From Ralstonia sp. RRA (GTDB lineage Bacteria; Pseudomonadota; Gammaproteobacteria; Burkholderiales; Burkholderiaceae): a DNA stretch of 64,000 bases. The notes beneath the pieces are model-generated. The model was not told the origin of the DNA. It saw nothing but the letters and a program-made list of their open reading frames with translations, and ran no database searches. This document shows positions 26,779 to 35,891 of the stretch, piece after piece. The position numbers and the translations under genes were made by a program. The stretch spans positions 434,001-498,000 of the forward strand of contig NZ_CP146091.1 of assembly GCF_037023145.1 (NCBI RefSeq). The letters run 5' to 3'. The stretch's first letter is position 1. The number at the start of each line of letters is the position of its first letter.

Positions 26779-29220
26779 ATGACCGAACCGAACCGAGCCA
26801 GGAAGACCCGGCAGCGCACTGCTGTTGCCAAGCCCGACGAGCGCGGCACCAATTTGGCCGTCAACCGGCGCAGTGCGCTGGCATTGCGGCCGCTGGTGTT
26901 CGCCGTGGCCGGGGTCTGGGCGGCGACGTCCGCAGCGCAGAGCCAGGGCGCCGCGCAATCGGCGCCTGCGGCAACATCGTCCGAGTCTTCCGTGACGGCG
27001 CTGGCCACCTCCGGCCCCGCCACACCTGGCGGCAGCCCGCTCGTGCCCAAGATGGCCGAGCCGGCCCAGCGTCAGGACAACACCGTCCCCACGTTTACCG
27101 CGGCCGACAAGATGGATGGCCGCACCAATGAAGACGTGCATCTGCGCGGCCACGGCGAATTACGTCGCAACGGCACGGTGGTGAAGGGCGACACGCTCGA
27201 CTACAACCAGGACACCGACGTTGCCACCGCCACCGGCAATGTGCGGCTGTTCAAGGGCGGCACGCTGGTCACCGGCCCGGATGCCAAGCTCAAGGTCACG
27301 GCCAACGAAGGCACCATGAGCACACCGTCGTATGAGTTCCATTCGACTGGCGGCCGCGGTACGGCAGATCGCATCGATTTCATCGACAAGGACAACACCC
27401 GCATCACGCACGGCACGTACACCACGTGCTCGCCGGACAACGTCGACTGGTACTTCAGCGCAAGCCGTATCGACATCGACAGCGATCGCCAGGTCGGCAC
27501 CGGCCGCAATGGCGTGCTGCACTTCTTCGGTGTGCCCGTGTTTGCGGCGCCCGTGATGGATTTCCCGCTCAATGACGACCGGCGCAGCGGGTTCCTTGCG
27601 CCGGTGTTCGGCTACAACAGCCGTAGCGGCGCCGATATCACGACGCCGTACTATTTCAACATCGCACCCAACCGAGATCTGACGCTGTATCCGCGCTTGC
27701 TGACGCAGCGTGGCCTGCAGCTGGGCGCCGAGTACCGGTATCTCGATACGTCGTACAGCGGTGCGTTGCGTGGGGAATTCCTGCCCGACGATCGCGAAGC
27801 GGGTCGCAACCGGTGGTCGATCGCCCTGCAACACACCCAGCGCCTCGCTCCTGGGTTGAACGCTTACGTCAACTACAACAAGGTCTCCGACAACACCTAT
27901 CCGGATGACCTTGGCCGCAGTATCGTCACCGCAACGCAGCGGCAGTATGTCCAAGAAGGCGGCGTTACGTATGCGATCGGCGACTGGGTCGCGTTGGCGC
28001 GCGTACAGAAGTTCCAGACACTGTCGACTGCGACCACACCGCTTTCGCCGCCGTACGAGCGTGTGCCGCAGTTGAACCTGTCGTATACGCGGTACGACCT
28101 CGGCGGGTTCGACATCAATTTCCAGACCGACTACACACGGTTCTCGATCCCAACACCTGACACCGTGCAGGGCGAGCGCCTGTTCATGCAGCCGACGATC
28201 AGCTATCCGATCGTTCGTCCAGGTTGGTACGTCACGCCCAAGTTCATTCTGAACGCCACGTCATACCGCCTGGACCGTCCCGCAGGCGATACGCAGCAGT
28301 CGCAGATCAACCGCACGCTGCCGACTTTCTCGCTCGATTCCGGCATGACCTTCGAGCGCGACGCGCCACTGGTCTCCAGGCTGTTCGGCGTGAGCTATAT
28401 CCAGACGCTGGAACCGCGCCTGTTCTACGTCTACACGCCATATCGTGATCAGTCGCAGATCCCGTTGTTCGACACGGGGCAGTCGGATTACAACCTCGGC
28501 CAGATCTTTACCGAGAACCCGTACACCGGCTACGACCGCATCGCCGATAACAACAAGGTGACCGCGGGCGTGACCACGCGCTTTATCGAGGCAGAATCGG
28601 GCATCGAGCGTTTGCGCGCCACGATCGCGCAACGGATCGATCTCGATGGCCAACGAGTGACGCTGGCTGGCGCCGCGCCGACGGCGGTGCGCCGTTATTC
28701 GGACCTGCTGGGCGCGACCACGATCCAGATGTTCCGTGGCATCTTTTTCGATACGAACCTTCAGTACAATCAGGACATCGATCGCGTCATGCGCTCGACC
28801 GTGGCATTCAGCTGGAAGCCGGAAGCCAACAAGGTGATCAACCTCGGCTACCGCTACTACCGCGCCGATACCAATACGGGTCAGTTGCCGTTGGAGCAGG
28901 CGGACATCTCGGCGCAGTGGCCGATCACGCGCCGCCTGTATGGCCTGGGCCGCATCGGTTACGACCTCGACGCACGCAAGCCATCGGATATGCTGCTCGG
29001 TCTCGAATACGTGGCCGATTGCTGGGTTGGCCGCCTGGCCGTGCAGCGTTATAGCAATGCGGTCTCGGGCTATACGACACACATCTTTGCCCAGATCGAG
29101 TTCAAGGGCCTGTCGAAGGTGGGGAACAATCCGATCGACGTGATTCGCCTGAACGTGCCCGGCTACCAGCCGGTGACCGCGCAGCCGATTACGCCGTCCG
29201 TGCTGGATCAATATGAATAA
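26779..29220 (+). CDS. lptD: LPS-assembly outer-membrane protein LptD
   Basis: The beta-barrel translocon inserts lipopolysaccharide into the outer leaflet with LptE. It has 813 residues. A basic N region and hydrophobic segment (LRPLVFAVAGVWAATSAAQ, about 36-54) form an export signal. An Ala/Ser/Pro linker precedes the OstA jellyroll (about 105-235: GDTLDYNQDTDVATATGNVRLFKGG). The LptD barrel follows to the C terminus. Only two cysteines exist, one in TYTTCSPDN and one in VADCWVGR, so a single inter-domain disulfide is possible against two in E. coli. I start at MTEPNR; the frame is open upstream. The stop overlaps surA by eight bases. Confidence 0.96.
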   Translation: MTEPNRARKTRQRTAVAKPDERGTNLAVNRRSALALRPLVFAVAGVWAATSAAQSQGAAQSAPAATSSESSVTALATSGPATPGGSPLVPKMAEPAQRQDNTVPTFTAADKMDGRTNEDVHLRGHGELRRNGTVVKGDTLDYNQDTDVATATGNVRLFKGGTLVTGPDAKLKVTANEGTMSTPSYEFHSTGGRGTADRIDFIDKDNTRITHGTYTTCSPDNVDWYFSASRIDIDSDRQVGTGRNGVLHFFGVPVFAAPVMDFPLNDDRRSGFLAPVFGYNSRSGADITTPYYFNIAPNRDLTLYPRLLTQRGLQLGAEYRYLDTSYSGALRGEFLPDDREAGRNRWSIALQHTQRLAPGLNAYVNYNKVSDNTYPDDLGRSIVTATQRQYVQEGGVTYAIGDWVALARVQKFQTLSTATTPLSPPYERVPQLNLSYTRYDLGGFDINFQTDYTRFSIPTPDTVQGERLFMQPTISYPIVRPGWYVTPKFILNATSYRLDRPAGDTQQSQINRTLPTFSLDSGMTFERDAPLVSRLFGVSYIQTLEPRLFYVYTPYRDQSQIPLFDTGQSDYNLGQIFTENPYTGYDRIADNNKVTAGVTTRFIEAESGIERLRATIAQRIDLDGQRVTLAGAAPTAVRRYSDLLGATTIQMFRGIFFDTNLQYNQDIDRVMRSTVAFSWKPEANKVINLGYRYYRADTNTGQLPLEQADISAQWPITRRLYGLGRIGYDLDARKPSDMLLGLEYVADCWVGRLAVQRYSNAVSGYTTHIFAQIEFKGLSKVGNNPIDVIRLNVPGYQPVTAQPITPSVLDQYE

Positions 29221-30718
29221 CGACATGATGGCTTTCCAATCGAACGCTGACCACCTTGCCACGCGCGTGGCACCTGCCCGCCGCCTGGGCGCAATGACGA
29301 AGGCGCTGGTTGCGCTGGCCTTGGGGGCTGTGCTGGTGCCTGCTGTCCACGCGCAGCAGCCGCAGAAAAAAGGCGCACCGCTGAAGGGCATCTTCTCCAA
29401 GCCTGATTCGTCGCCCAGCCAACCGCTGCTGCAGGGCACGCTGCCCGGGCCGACGGCTGCCGGCACGCCGCGCAGCCAGCTCGTTGACGAGGTGGTGGCT
29501 GTGGTCAACACCGATGTCATCACCCGCCGCGAACTGCTCAATCGTGCTGACCTGGTTGAGCGCACGTTCCGCGCGCAGAATCGTCCACTGCCTCCGCGTG
29601 CTGATCTGCTCGGCGAGGTGCTCGAACAGCTGATTCTGGAACGCGTGCAGGCACAGACCGCCAAGGAAAGCGGTATCCGCGTGTCCGATGCCGACGTGGA
29701 TCGCGCCGTGGAAAGCGTGGCCCAGCGCAACAGCCTGTCGGTGCCGCAGCTCAAGAGCAAGCTGACGGAATCGGGCATGGCCTACGGCAAATACCGCGAA
29801 GACCTCCGTCAGGAGATTCTGCTGGCCCGCCTGCGCGAGCGCGAGGTGGATTCCAAGGTGCAGGTCTACGACGGCGAGATCGACAACTATCTGGCGCAGC
29901 AAGGTGGCGGTGCCACCGCGGCTGGCGAGCAGGAATACAACGTCGCGCAGATCCTCGTGCCGGTGGCAGAAGACGCCACGGCTGACCAGAAGGCCGCTGC
30001 CCGCAGCAAGGCGGAAAACCTGCTCAAGCAAGCGCAGGGCGGCGCTGATTTCGCCAAGCTGGCGCGTGAAAATTCCGGCGGGCAGGATGCTGCCCAGGGC
30101 GGTGAACTGGGCCTGCGCCCAATCGGTCGCCTGCCGGCGGTGTTCGCCAACGCGGTAGTCGACATGAAGGCCGGTCAGGTGGCGAGCCAGGTGATCGAAA
30201 GCCCGGCGGGTTACCACGTGGTCAAGCTGCTGGAGAAGCGCGCGCCGACGACCGCCATTGCCACCAAGGTGCAGCAGACGCAGGTGCGCCACATCCTGAT
30301 CAAGACCGGTGCGACCATGTCGGCTGACGACGCACGTCGCCAACTGGTTGGCCTGCGCGACCGTATCGTCCACGGCTATGATTTTGCCGACGCCGCGCGC
30401 CGGTTCTCGCAGGACGGCTCGGCCAGCGCCGGCGGTGAGCTGGGCTGGGTGTCGCCGGGTCAGCTTGTGCCGGAATTCGAACAGGCGATGAACCTGCTCA
30501 AGCCGGGTGAGGTCTCGCAGCCGGTGCAGAGCCAGTTTGGCGTGCACCTGATCCAGGTGGAAGGCCGCCGCGAAGCCGAGGTGCCGGTGGACCGCCAGCG
30601 CGACTATGCGCGTTCGGTGATCCGCGAGCAGAAGGTCCAGGCGGCCTATGAGGATTGGCTGCGTGAGTTGCGCGACGGCGCGCACGTGGAATACCGCGTG
30701 AATCGCCAACAGCAATAA
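29213..30718 (+). CDS. surA: Periplasmic chaperone / peptidyl-prolyl isomerase SurA
   Basis: It escorts unfolded outer-membrane proteins, including LptD, to the BAM complex. It has 501 residues. The signal peptide is MTKALVALALGAVLVPAVHAQ at 28-48; a shorter start at that Met is possible. The SurA N domain is at about 90-225 (VDEVVAVVNTDVITRRELLNR). Two parvulin domains are at about 241-345 (EYNVAQILVPV) and 358-460 (VRHILIKTG, GGELGWVSPGQLVPEFE), followed by a short C-terminal helix. Translation is coupled to lptD by an 8-base overlap; lptD-surA-pdxA-rsmA is the conserved order. Confidence 0.97.
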   Translation: MNNDMMAFQSNADHLATRVAPARRLGAMTKALVALALGAVLVPAVHAQQPQKKGAPLKGIFSKPDSSPSQPLLQGTLPGPTAAGTPRSQLVDEVVAVVNTDVITRRELLNRADLVERTFRAQNRPLPPRADLLGEVLEQLILERVQAQTAKESGIRVSDADVDRAVESVAQRNSLSVPQLKSKLTESGMAYGKYREDLRQEILLARLREREVDSKVQVYDGEIDNYLAQQGGGATAAGEQEYNVAQILVPVAEDATADQKAAARSKAENLLKQAQGGADFAKLARENSGGQDAAQGGELGLRPIGRLPAVFANAVVDMKAGQVASQVIESPAGYHVVKLLEKRAPTTAIATKVQQTQVRHILIKTGATMSADDARRQLVGLRDRIVHGYDFADAARRFSQDGSASAGGELGWVSPGQLVPEFEQAMNLLKPGEVSQPVQSQFGVHLIQVEGRREAEVPVDRQRDYARSVIREQKVQAAYEDWLRELRDGAHVEYRVNRQQQ

Positions 30719-30750
30719 GCCTGCTACGCTGCGGGTATCCGCATCGCACA

Positions 30751-30770
30751 CGGCCGCCTGTGGGCGGCCG
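30751..30770. terminator. GC-rich hairpin between surA and pdxA
   Basis: CGGCCGCC and GGCGGCCG form an 8-bp stem with a TGTG loop 32 bases after the surA stop. No T-run follows (TGGCATTTCT), so this is a weak or partial terminator, or an mRNA-stabilising stem, rather than a clear intrinsic terminator. Confidence 0.45.
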
Positions 30771-30815
30771 TGGCATTTCTAGACTGACTTCGACACTGCT
30801 TCTGACAAGCGCCGC

Positions 30816-31841
30816 ATGCTGAACATTGCAATCACGACTGGCGAGCCCGCCGGCATCGGTCCCGACATTACCGTGGCAGCGCTGCTGCATCTGGCACGGC
30901 AGACATCGTCGCGCTATGCCGATGTGCAGTGGCATGTGATCGGGGATGCCGCCCTGCTGCAAGCGCGTGCCGATGCCATTGGCCAGGGGGATTTCTGGCG
31001 CGTGGCGTCCACGGCGCTGACCATCGTGGAGCGCCCGCTCGGCGCACCGGTGCGTGCGGGCGTGCTCGACGCGGCCAATGGGCGCTACGTGCTCGACCTG
31101 CTTGATGTTGCCATCGACGGTTGCCTGCGCGATGCGGCAGACGGTGCACGCTACGACGCGATGGTCACGGCGCCGGTGCAGAAGAGCACCATCAACGATG
31201 CCGGGGTGCCCTTCACTGGCCATACCGAATACCTGGCCGAACGCAGCCACACGCCGCGCGTGGTGATGATGCTGGCCGGCCCGCAGCCCGCGCACAACAA
31301 CGCCATGCTGCGCGTGGCCCTGGCGACCACGCATCTGCCGTTGCGCGAGGTGCCGGATGCCATCACGCCTGCCGTGCTCGACGAGACACTGGACATCGTG
31401 CAGCGTGACCTGCGCGCCCGCTTCGGACTGAGTGCGCCGCGCATTCTCGTGACGGGGCTGAACCCGCATGCCGGTGAGTCCGGCCACCTCGGCCGCGAGG
31501 AAATCGAGGTGATCGAGCCCGCCATTGCCCGCGCGCTGGACCGCGGCATCAACGCCCGCGGCCCGTATCCGGCCGACACGTTGTTTCAGCCGCGCCTGCT
31601 GGCCGATGCCGATTGCGTGCTCGCGATGTATCACGATCAGGGGTTGGCGCCGCTCAAGTACGGCACCTTCGGCCACGGTGTGAACATCACGCTGGGCTTG
31701 CCGTTCGTGCGCACGTCGGTTGACCACGGCACCGCGTTGACACTGGCCGGCACGGGCCGTGCCGAGTTCGGCAGCCTGCTTGAGGCGATCGACACCGCCA
31801 TCGCCATGGCCCGGCATGCCTCTCGGGCAGCACGTTCCTGA
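30816..31841 (+). CDS. pdxA: 4-hydroxythreonine-4-phosphate dehydrogenase
   Basis: This metal- and NAD-dependent enzyme acts in the DXP-dependent pyridoxal phosphate pathway. It is 341 residues long. [12 protein letters not shown] opens the N terminus. Metal-ligand histidines sit in [28 protein letters not shown] and [13 protein letters not shown]. No signal peptide is present. It lies between surA and rsmA, as in many proteobacteria, with 97 bases from surA and 35 to rsmA. Confidence 0.97.
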   Translation: MLNIAITTGEPAGIGPDITVAALLHLARQTSSRYADVQWHVIGDAALLQARADAIGQGDFWRVASTALTIVERPLGAPVRAGVLDAANGRYVLDLLDVAIDGCLRDAADGARYDAMVTAPVQKSTINDAGVPFTGHTEYLAERSHTPRVVMMLAGPQPAHNNAMLRVALATTHLPLREVPDAITPAVLDETLDIVQRDLRARFGLSAPRILVTGLNPHAGESGHLGREEIEVIEPAIARALDRGINARGPYPADTLFQPRLLADADCVLAMYHDQGLAPLKYGTFGHGVNITLGLPFVRTSVDHGTALTLAGTGRAEFGSLLEAIDTAIAMARHASRAARS

Positions 31842-31876
31842 TTTCCGCTTTCACCTTTTCGATTTCGAGTTCTGCA

Positions 31877-32722
31877 ATGGCACGATCCACGACCGGCGTT
31901 CACCAGGGGCATCAGGCCCGCAAGCGCTTCGGCCAGAACTTCCTGGTCGATGACGGCGTGATCCACGCCATCGTTGCCGCAATTGATCCGCAGCCCGACG
32001 ACGTGCTCGTCGAAATCGGCCCCGGCCTGGGCGCGCTCACGGTGCCGCTCATGGAGCGTGTGCGCACACTGCAGGTGGTCGAATTGGACCGAGACCTTGT
32101 GGCGCGCCTGCAGCGACGTTTTGGCGATCGGCTGATCGTACATGCGGGCGACGCACTGGCGTTCGACTTTGGCTCGCTGCATCAGGCGGACCGGCCGCTC
32201 CGCATCGTCGGCAACCTGCCGTACAACATCTCGAGCCCGCTGCTGTTTCACCTGGCGGCGTTTGCCGACCGTGTGCGCGATCAGCACTTCATGCTGCAGA
32301 AAGAGGTGGTCGACCGGATGGTGGCCGCGCCCGGCAGCAAGGCGTTCAGCCGACTGTCGGTGATGCTGCAGGTGCGGTACTACATGGAACAGGTGCTGGA
32401 GGTGCCGCCGGGCTCGTTCAATCCGCCGCCCAAGGTGGATTCGGCTGTGGTGCGGATGATTCCGTGGCCGGCGGACAAGTCGCCCTACGCGCCGGTGGAC
32501 GTGCGCGCGCTGGGCACGGTGGTGACGATGGCGTTTTCGCAGCGGCGCAAGGTGTTGCGCAACACGCTGGGGGCGTTGCGCGATGTGATCGATTTCGACG
32601 CGCTGGGCTTCGATCTGGGCCGACGCGCCGAGGAAGTGCCAGTGGCGGACTTCGTGGCGGTGGCGAACGCGCTGCCGGCAAACCGCATTGCCGGCAGCAT
32701 GTCAGACCTTAGCGAAGATTGA
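31877..32722 (+). CDS. rsmA: 16S rRNA dimethyladenosine transferase RsmA (KsgA)
   Basis: It dimethylates two adjacent adenines of the 16S rRNA helix 45 loop late in 30S assembly. It has 281 residues: [18 protein letters not shown] (RNA-binding N terminus), SAM motif [15 protein letters not shown] at about 52, and catalytic motif [14 protein letters not shown] at about 114. [12 protein letters not shown] and [13 protein letters not shown] are conserved later. Loss of this protein gives kasugamycin resistance in E. coli. The 3' end overlaps the convergent EamA gene by 14 bases. Confidence 0.97.
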   Translation: MARSTTGVHQGHQARKRFGQNFLVDDGVIHAIVAAIDPQPDDVLVEIGPGLGALTVPLMERVRTLQVVELDRDLVARLQRRFGDRLIVHAGDALAFDFGSLHQADRPLRIVGNLPYNISSPLLFHLAAFADRVRDQHFMLQKEVVDRMVAAPGSKAFSRLSVMLQVRYYMEQVLEVPPGSFNPPPKVDSAVVRMIPWPADKSPYAPVDVRALGTVVTMAFSQRRKVLRNTLGALRDVIDFDALGFDLGRRAEEVPVADFVAVANALPANRIAGSMSDLSED

Positions 32723-33614
32723 CGAGCAGGATGCCCGAGAGCACCAGTGCGGCGGCCAGTGCAAAGCGCAGGCCGACCGGCTCGTGTAGCAGCAGTACGC
32801 CAAAGGCCACGCCAAACAGTGGCGTCAGGAACGAGAACACCGACAGCCGCGACGCCAGGTAGCGGCGCAGCAGCCAGAACCACGTCAGGTAGCTAGCAAA
32901 CGCAATCAGCACGGACTGATAGGCGAGGCTGGCGAGCGCGGTTGGTGTCAGGTTGGCCGTGAAGGCCTGGCCGGTGCCCGCAGCCATCACCATCAATAGC
33001 ACGGCCGAGACGGCCAGCTGATAGAGCAGCGTCTTCGCCGCCGGCGCATTCGACAGCTTGCTCGCCCGCACGACGATGGTCGTCGCGCCCCACAGCGCAC
33101 CCGCCACCACGCCCAGCGCATCGCCCAACGACGTCGACGGCCCGGCCGCCGGGTGCAGCATGCCGTCGGCGAACGCCAGCACGATCCCCGCAAATGCAAT
33201 GCCGATGCCGATCCACTGACGCGGCCGCAGGTGCTCGCCCGCCACGAAGACGTGCAGCCCGAGTGCGGTGAAGATGGGCGCGGTGTACAGAAACACCGCC
33301 ATGCGCGAGGCCGTGGTGTAGCCCAGGCCGATGAAGATGCACAGGAACTCGACGCCGAACAGGATGCCCGCCATCAGGCCGCCGGGCAGCGTGCCATCGC
33401 GCACCGACAGGCACGTGCCGCGCCACAGCGCAAACGCCAGCACCAGCACCGAGGCAATCGTCGAACGTACGCCGGCCTGCATGACCGGGCCGACGTCGTG
33501 CGCGGCGACCTTGATGGCGACCTGTTGAAAGCCCCAGCACATGCACAGCACCACCATCAGGCCGATGGCGGTGCCGTCCAGCGGGCGTCGGACCGCGTCA
33601 GTGGCGGTTGCCAT
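32709..33614 (-). CDS. EamA/DMT family transporter
   Basis: This 301-residue inner-membrane protein has about ten hydrophobic helices arranged as two EamA repeats (about 15-150 and 165-300). The first starts [22 protein letters not shown]; the second [23 protein letters not shown]. The C-terminal [23 protein letters not shown] is typical. The substrate is unknown; family members export amino acids, metabolites or drugs. It overlaps gloA by 17 bases on the same strand and rsmA at the other end. Confidence 0.9.
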   Translation of the reverse strand: MATATDAVRRPLDGTAIGLMVVLCMCWGFQQVAIKVAAHDVGPVMQAGVRSTIASVLVLAFALWRGTCLSVRDGTLPGGLMAGILFGVEFLCIFIGLGYTTASRMAVFLYTAPIFTALGLHVFVAGEHLRPRQWIGIGIAFAGIVLAFADGMLHPAAGPSTSLGDALGVVAGALWGATTIVVRASKLSNAPAAKTLLYQLAVSAVLLMVMAAGTGQAFTANLTPTALASLAYQSVLIAFASYLTWFWLLRRYLASRLSVFSFLTPLFGVAFGVLLLHEPVGLRFALAAALVLSGILLVNLR

Positions 33615-34005
33615 CGGGCATCGAGCGTGCCTGGATCAGCTCGATCTTGTAGCCGTCCGGATCTTCCACAAACGCGATGACGGTGGTGCCGCCCTTGACC
33701 GGGCCGGCCTCACGGGTGACCTTGCCGCCCGCATTGCGGATCTGGTCGCAGGCCTGTGCAGCGTTCTCAACTTCGATGGCGAGGTGGCCGAATGCGGAGC
33801 CGAGGTCGTATTCGCTCACGCCGTAGTTGTAGGTCAGCTCAATGACGGTGTTGCCGGTTTCCGGGCCGTAGCCCACGAAGGCCAGCGAGTACTTGTATTC
33901 TGGGTTGTCGCTGGTGCGCAGCAGTTGCATGCCGAGCACCTTGGTGTAGAAGTCGATCGAGCGCTGCATATCGCCGACGCGCAGCATGGTGTGGAGCATT
34001 CGCAT
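33598..34005 (-). CDS. gloA: Lactoylglutathione lyase (glyoxalase I)
   Basis: Converts the methylglyoxal-glutathione hemithioacetal to S-lactoylglutathione. It has 135 residues with all four metal ligands at E. coli positions: H5, E56, H74 and E122. This predicts a Ni/Co-preferring enzyme. Two betaalphabetabetabeta modules are seen ([42 protein letters not shown]). It is followed by an overlapping EamA gene, and the TPS secretion pair lies upstream. Confidence 0.97.
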   Translation of the reverse strand: MRMLHTMLRVGDMQRSIDFYTKVLGMQLLRTSDNPEYKYSLAFVGYGPETGNTVIELTYNYGVSEYDLGSAFGHLAIEVENAAQACDQIRNAGGKVTREAGPVKGGTTVIAFVEDPDGYKIELIQARSMPDGNRH

Positions 34006-34077
34006 GGGGGTTCCTTCCTGGGGACTGCGGGGAAGGCGATATTGTAGGAGCGGATGCCCGAACGTGCAGGGCGCGAA

Positions 34078-35790
34078 TCAGAAGCGGATGACAGCGCTGG
34101 CCCAGGTCATTGCGCGAGGTTGATCGCCGAGCAGCCGATCGCTCTTGCCCCGGATGGCATGGCTGAGGCTCAGTGTGGCGCGCTGGCTGATCGTGTAGCT
34201 CACGCCGGCGCCGTAGCCGTCCATCGTGACCCGGTTCGCGCCGCTGCGCACAAACTTCTGCGCGGTGGCCTGCGCACGGTCGTAGAACGCCTGCACGCTC
34301 AATCCTTTGACGACGGGCACGGCCACATTGAGCGTGGCCGAAGCCACATAGCCGCTGTCCGCACTCACCGTGTCGTTGCTGTAGGCGCGCACGGCACCGG
34401 GGCCGCCGAGCACCATCTTTTCCGAGCCGTCGAGGTTGCGCGAGGCATGCTGCGTATTGATAGACAGATCGAGCAATGTGCCGCGCGCCAGCCCCTGACT
34501 GAACTTTGCGGACGTCGTCATCTTGTAATAGGCGCCACGCGTTTGTGCGCCATTCCAATCATCGGTATTGCGCAAGCGTCCGGCGCTCGTGCCGATCTGG
34601 TATTGCAGAACGTTGGGTCGTCCGGCCAACTGGCTTTGCCGGTCTCCGGAGAGTTGCAGGTTGAGCACGTGGGCCGTGCGCGGGTTGGGCAGATCGAAGA
34701 GTGAATCCGACATGCGCTTGGCATCCAGATTCGCGCTGATATCCAGATTGCCCGTCGGGCGGCGCAAGAGCGGGTAGCTGCCGTACAGGCTGAACACAGT
34801 CGCATAGCCTTCGCCGAGATCCCGGTACAAGCCGCCCAGCGTGTAGTCGACACGTGAGACGGCGACACCGGCGCGCGCGCCCCGTGCGCCCACTGGCGCG
34901 TCATAGGACACGCGCCCGATGAGCGTGCGCCCACCGTCGCTGTCGTGATTGAACTGGAGGAAATCCGGCGCGCCGTACAGCACGGCCTGGAGGCGATCAC
35001 CGAGCCCAAGCGGGCTGTTGACGTTGATTTGTGTGCCGACGCGATTGCGCCCACTGGTGCGCGACCCCGCATTGTCGAGCACGAAGGCGCCTTCCACGCG
35101 CGGGCCCGCTTCGGTGCTGACGGACAGCACGGTGCCCCCCGGGGTTTGCCCGGGAGACAGCACCGGCGTCAACGTGCCGACGCCGGGCAGCTCGGACAGA
35201 CGGGTCAATTGGTCCTGTGCAGCTTGCACGTCGCCGGTCAGGGTGATGCCGCTGGCCAGATAGCCTTGCAAGACACGGTCCCGCACCAGTGAGCGGTTGC
35301 CCTTGAGGTGTATCGCCTCGACATGGCCGCGCAGCACGCGCAAATGCAAAATACCATCGACCATGTCCTGTTCTGGCACGTAGGCATACGAGATGCTCTC
35401 GCCGTTGTCCAGCAGCACGCCTGTCACCTGCACGGCCACGTTGCGCACGTCGGTGAGCGTCATGTCGCGGTCGCGGTAGGGTGCGACGACGGCATCGACG
35501 AGCGGCTTCAGGCGTTCGGGCACGTTGTCGACTTCGATGCGTGCAATGCGCACGTGCTCCTCATCGGCGGCGGCCGATGTGGCCGCCTGAGGGCGAGTGC
35601 CCTCAATGGCGGGCGCATCACCGACATGCCGATCGATGGGCGCATTCAGGGTGGGGTTGCTCTGCAAAAGCGAGCCGCTGGAAGGCGTGCCCGGATTGCC
35701 GCCCGGCAGGCTTTGCGCACTGGCGGGCACGTACGACAACGCACCCGAGGCGAAGAGCCCCAGGGAGAGAAGGGAAGATCGGGTATCCAT
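34078..35790 (-). CDS. Two-partner secretion outer-membrane transporter (ShlB/FhaC/HecB family)
   Basis: This TpsB pore secretes the adjacent TpsA. It has 570 residues. The signal peptide ends near SAQSLPGG. A Pro/Asn/Ser-rich lead precedes a POTRA_2 domain (about 75-150: VRIARIEVDNVPERLKPLVDAVVAPYRDRDMTLTDVRNVA). A ShlB-type barrel runs to the C terminus. GVGTLTPVLSPGQTPGGTVLSV is the second POTRA boundary, and the protein ends in a terminal Phe (ASAVIRF), an outer-membrane assembly signal. The start is MDTRSSLLS. It lies 101 bases downstream of tpsA on the same strand with a hairpin between. Confidence 0.93.
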   Translation of the reverse strand: MDTRSSLLSLGLFASGALSYVPASAQSLPGGNPGTPSSGSLLQSNPTLNAPIDRHVGDAPAIEGTRPQAATSAAADEEHVRIARIEVDNVPERLKPLVDAVVAPYRDRDMTLTDVRNVAVQVTGVLLDNGESISYAYVPEQDMVDGILHLRVLRGHVEAIHLKGNRSLVRDRVLQGYLASGITLTGDVQAAQDQLTRLSELPGVGTLTPVLSPGQTPGGTVLSVSTEAGPRVEGAFVLDNAGSRTSGRNRVGTQINVNSPLGLGDRLQAVLYGAPDFLQFNHDSDGGRTLIGRVSYDAPVGARGARAGVAVSRVDYTLGGLYRDLGEGYATVFSLYGSYPLLRRPTGNLDISANLDAKRMSDSLFDLPNPRTAHVLNLQLSGDRQSQLAGRPNVLQYQIGTSAGRLRNTDDWNGAQTRGAYYKMTTSAKFSQGLARGTLLDLSINTQHASRNLDGSEKMVLGGPGAVRAYSNDTVSADSGYVASATLNVAVPVVKGLSVQAFYDRAQATAQKFVRSGANRVTMDGYGAGVSYTISQRATLSLSHAIRGKSDRLLGDQPRAMTWASAVIRF

Positions 35791-35810
35791 GGCAAACAAG
35801 ATGTGCGAAA

Positions 35811-35828
35811 GCCCGGGCAATGCCGGGC
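35811..35828 (-). terminator. Hairpin in the tpsA-tpsB gap
   Basis: GCCCGG (35811-35816) pairs with CCGGGC (35823-35828) around a 6-base loop. On the minus strand it is followed by TTTCG, a poor T-tract, 20 bases before the tpsB start. It may attenuate tpsB relative to tpsA or protect the tpsA mRNA end. Confidence 0.4.
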
Positions 35829-35891
35829 CTTCCGCACCAGCCGACGCGAGCCTGTCAGGCTTTCGGCGGGTGCGTTCTGTGACAGTCGGTT

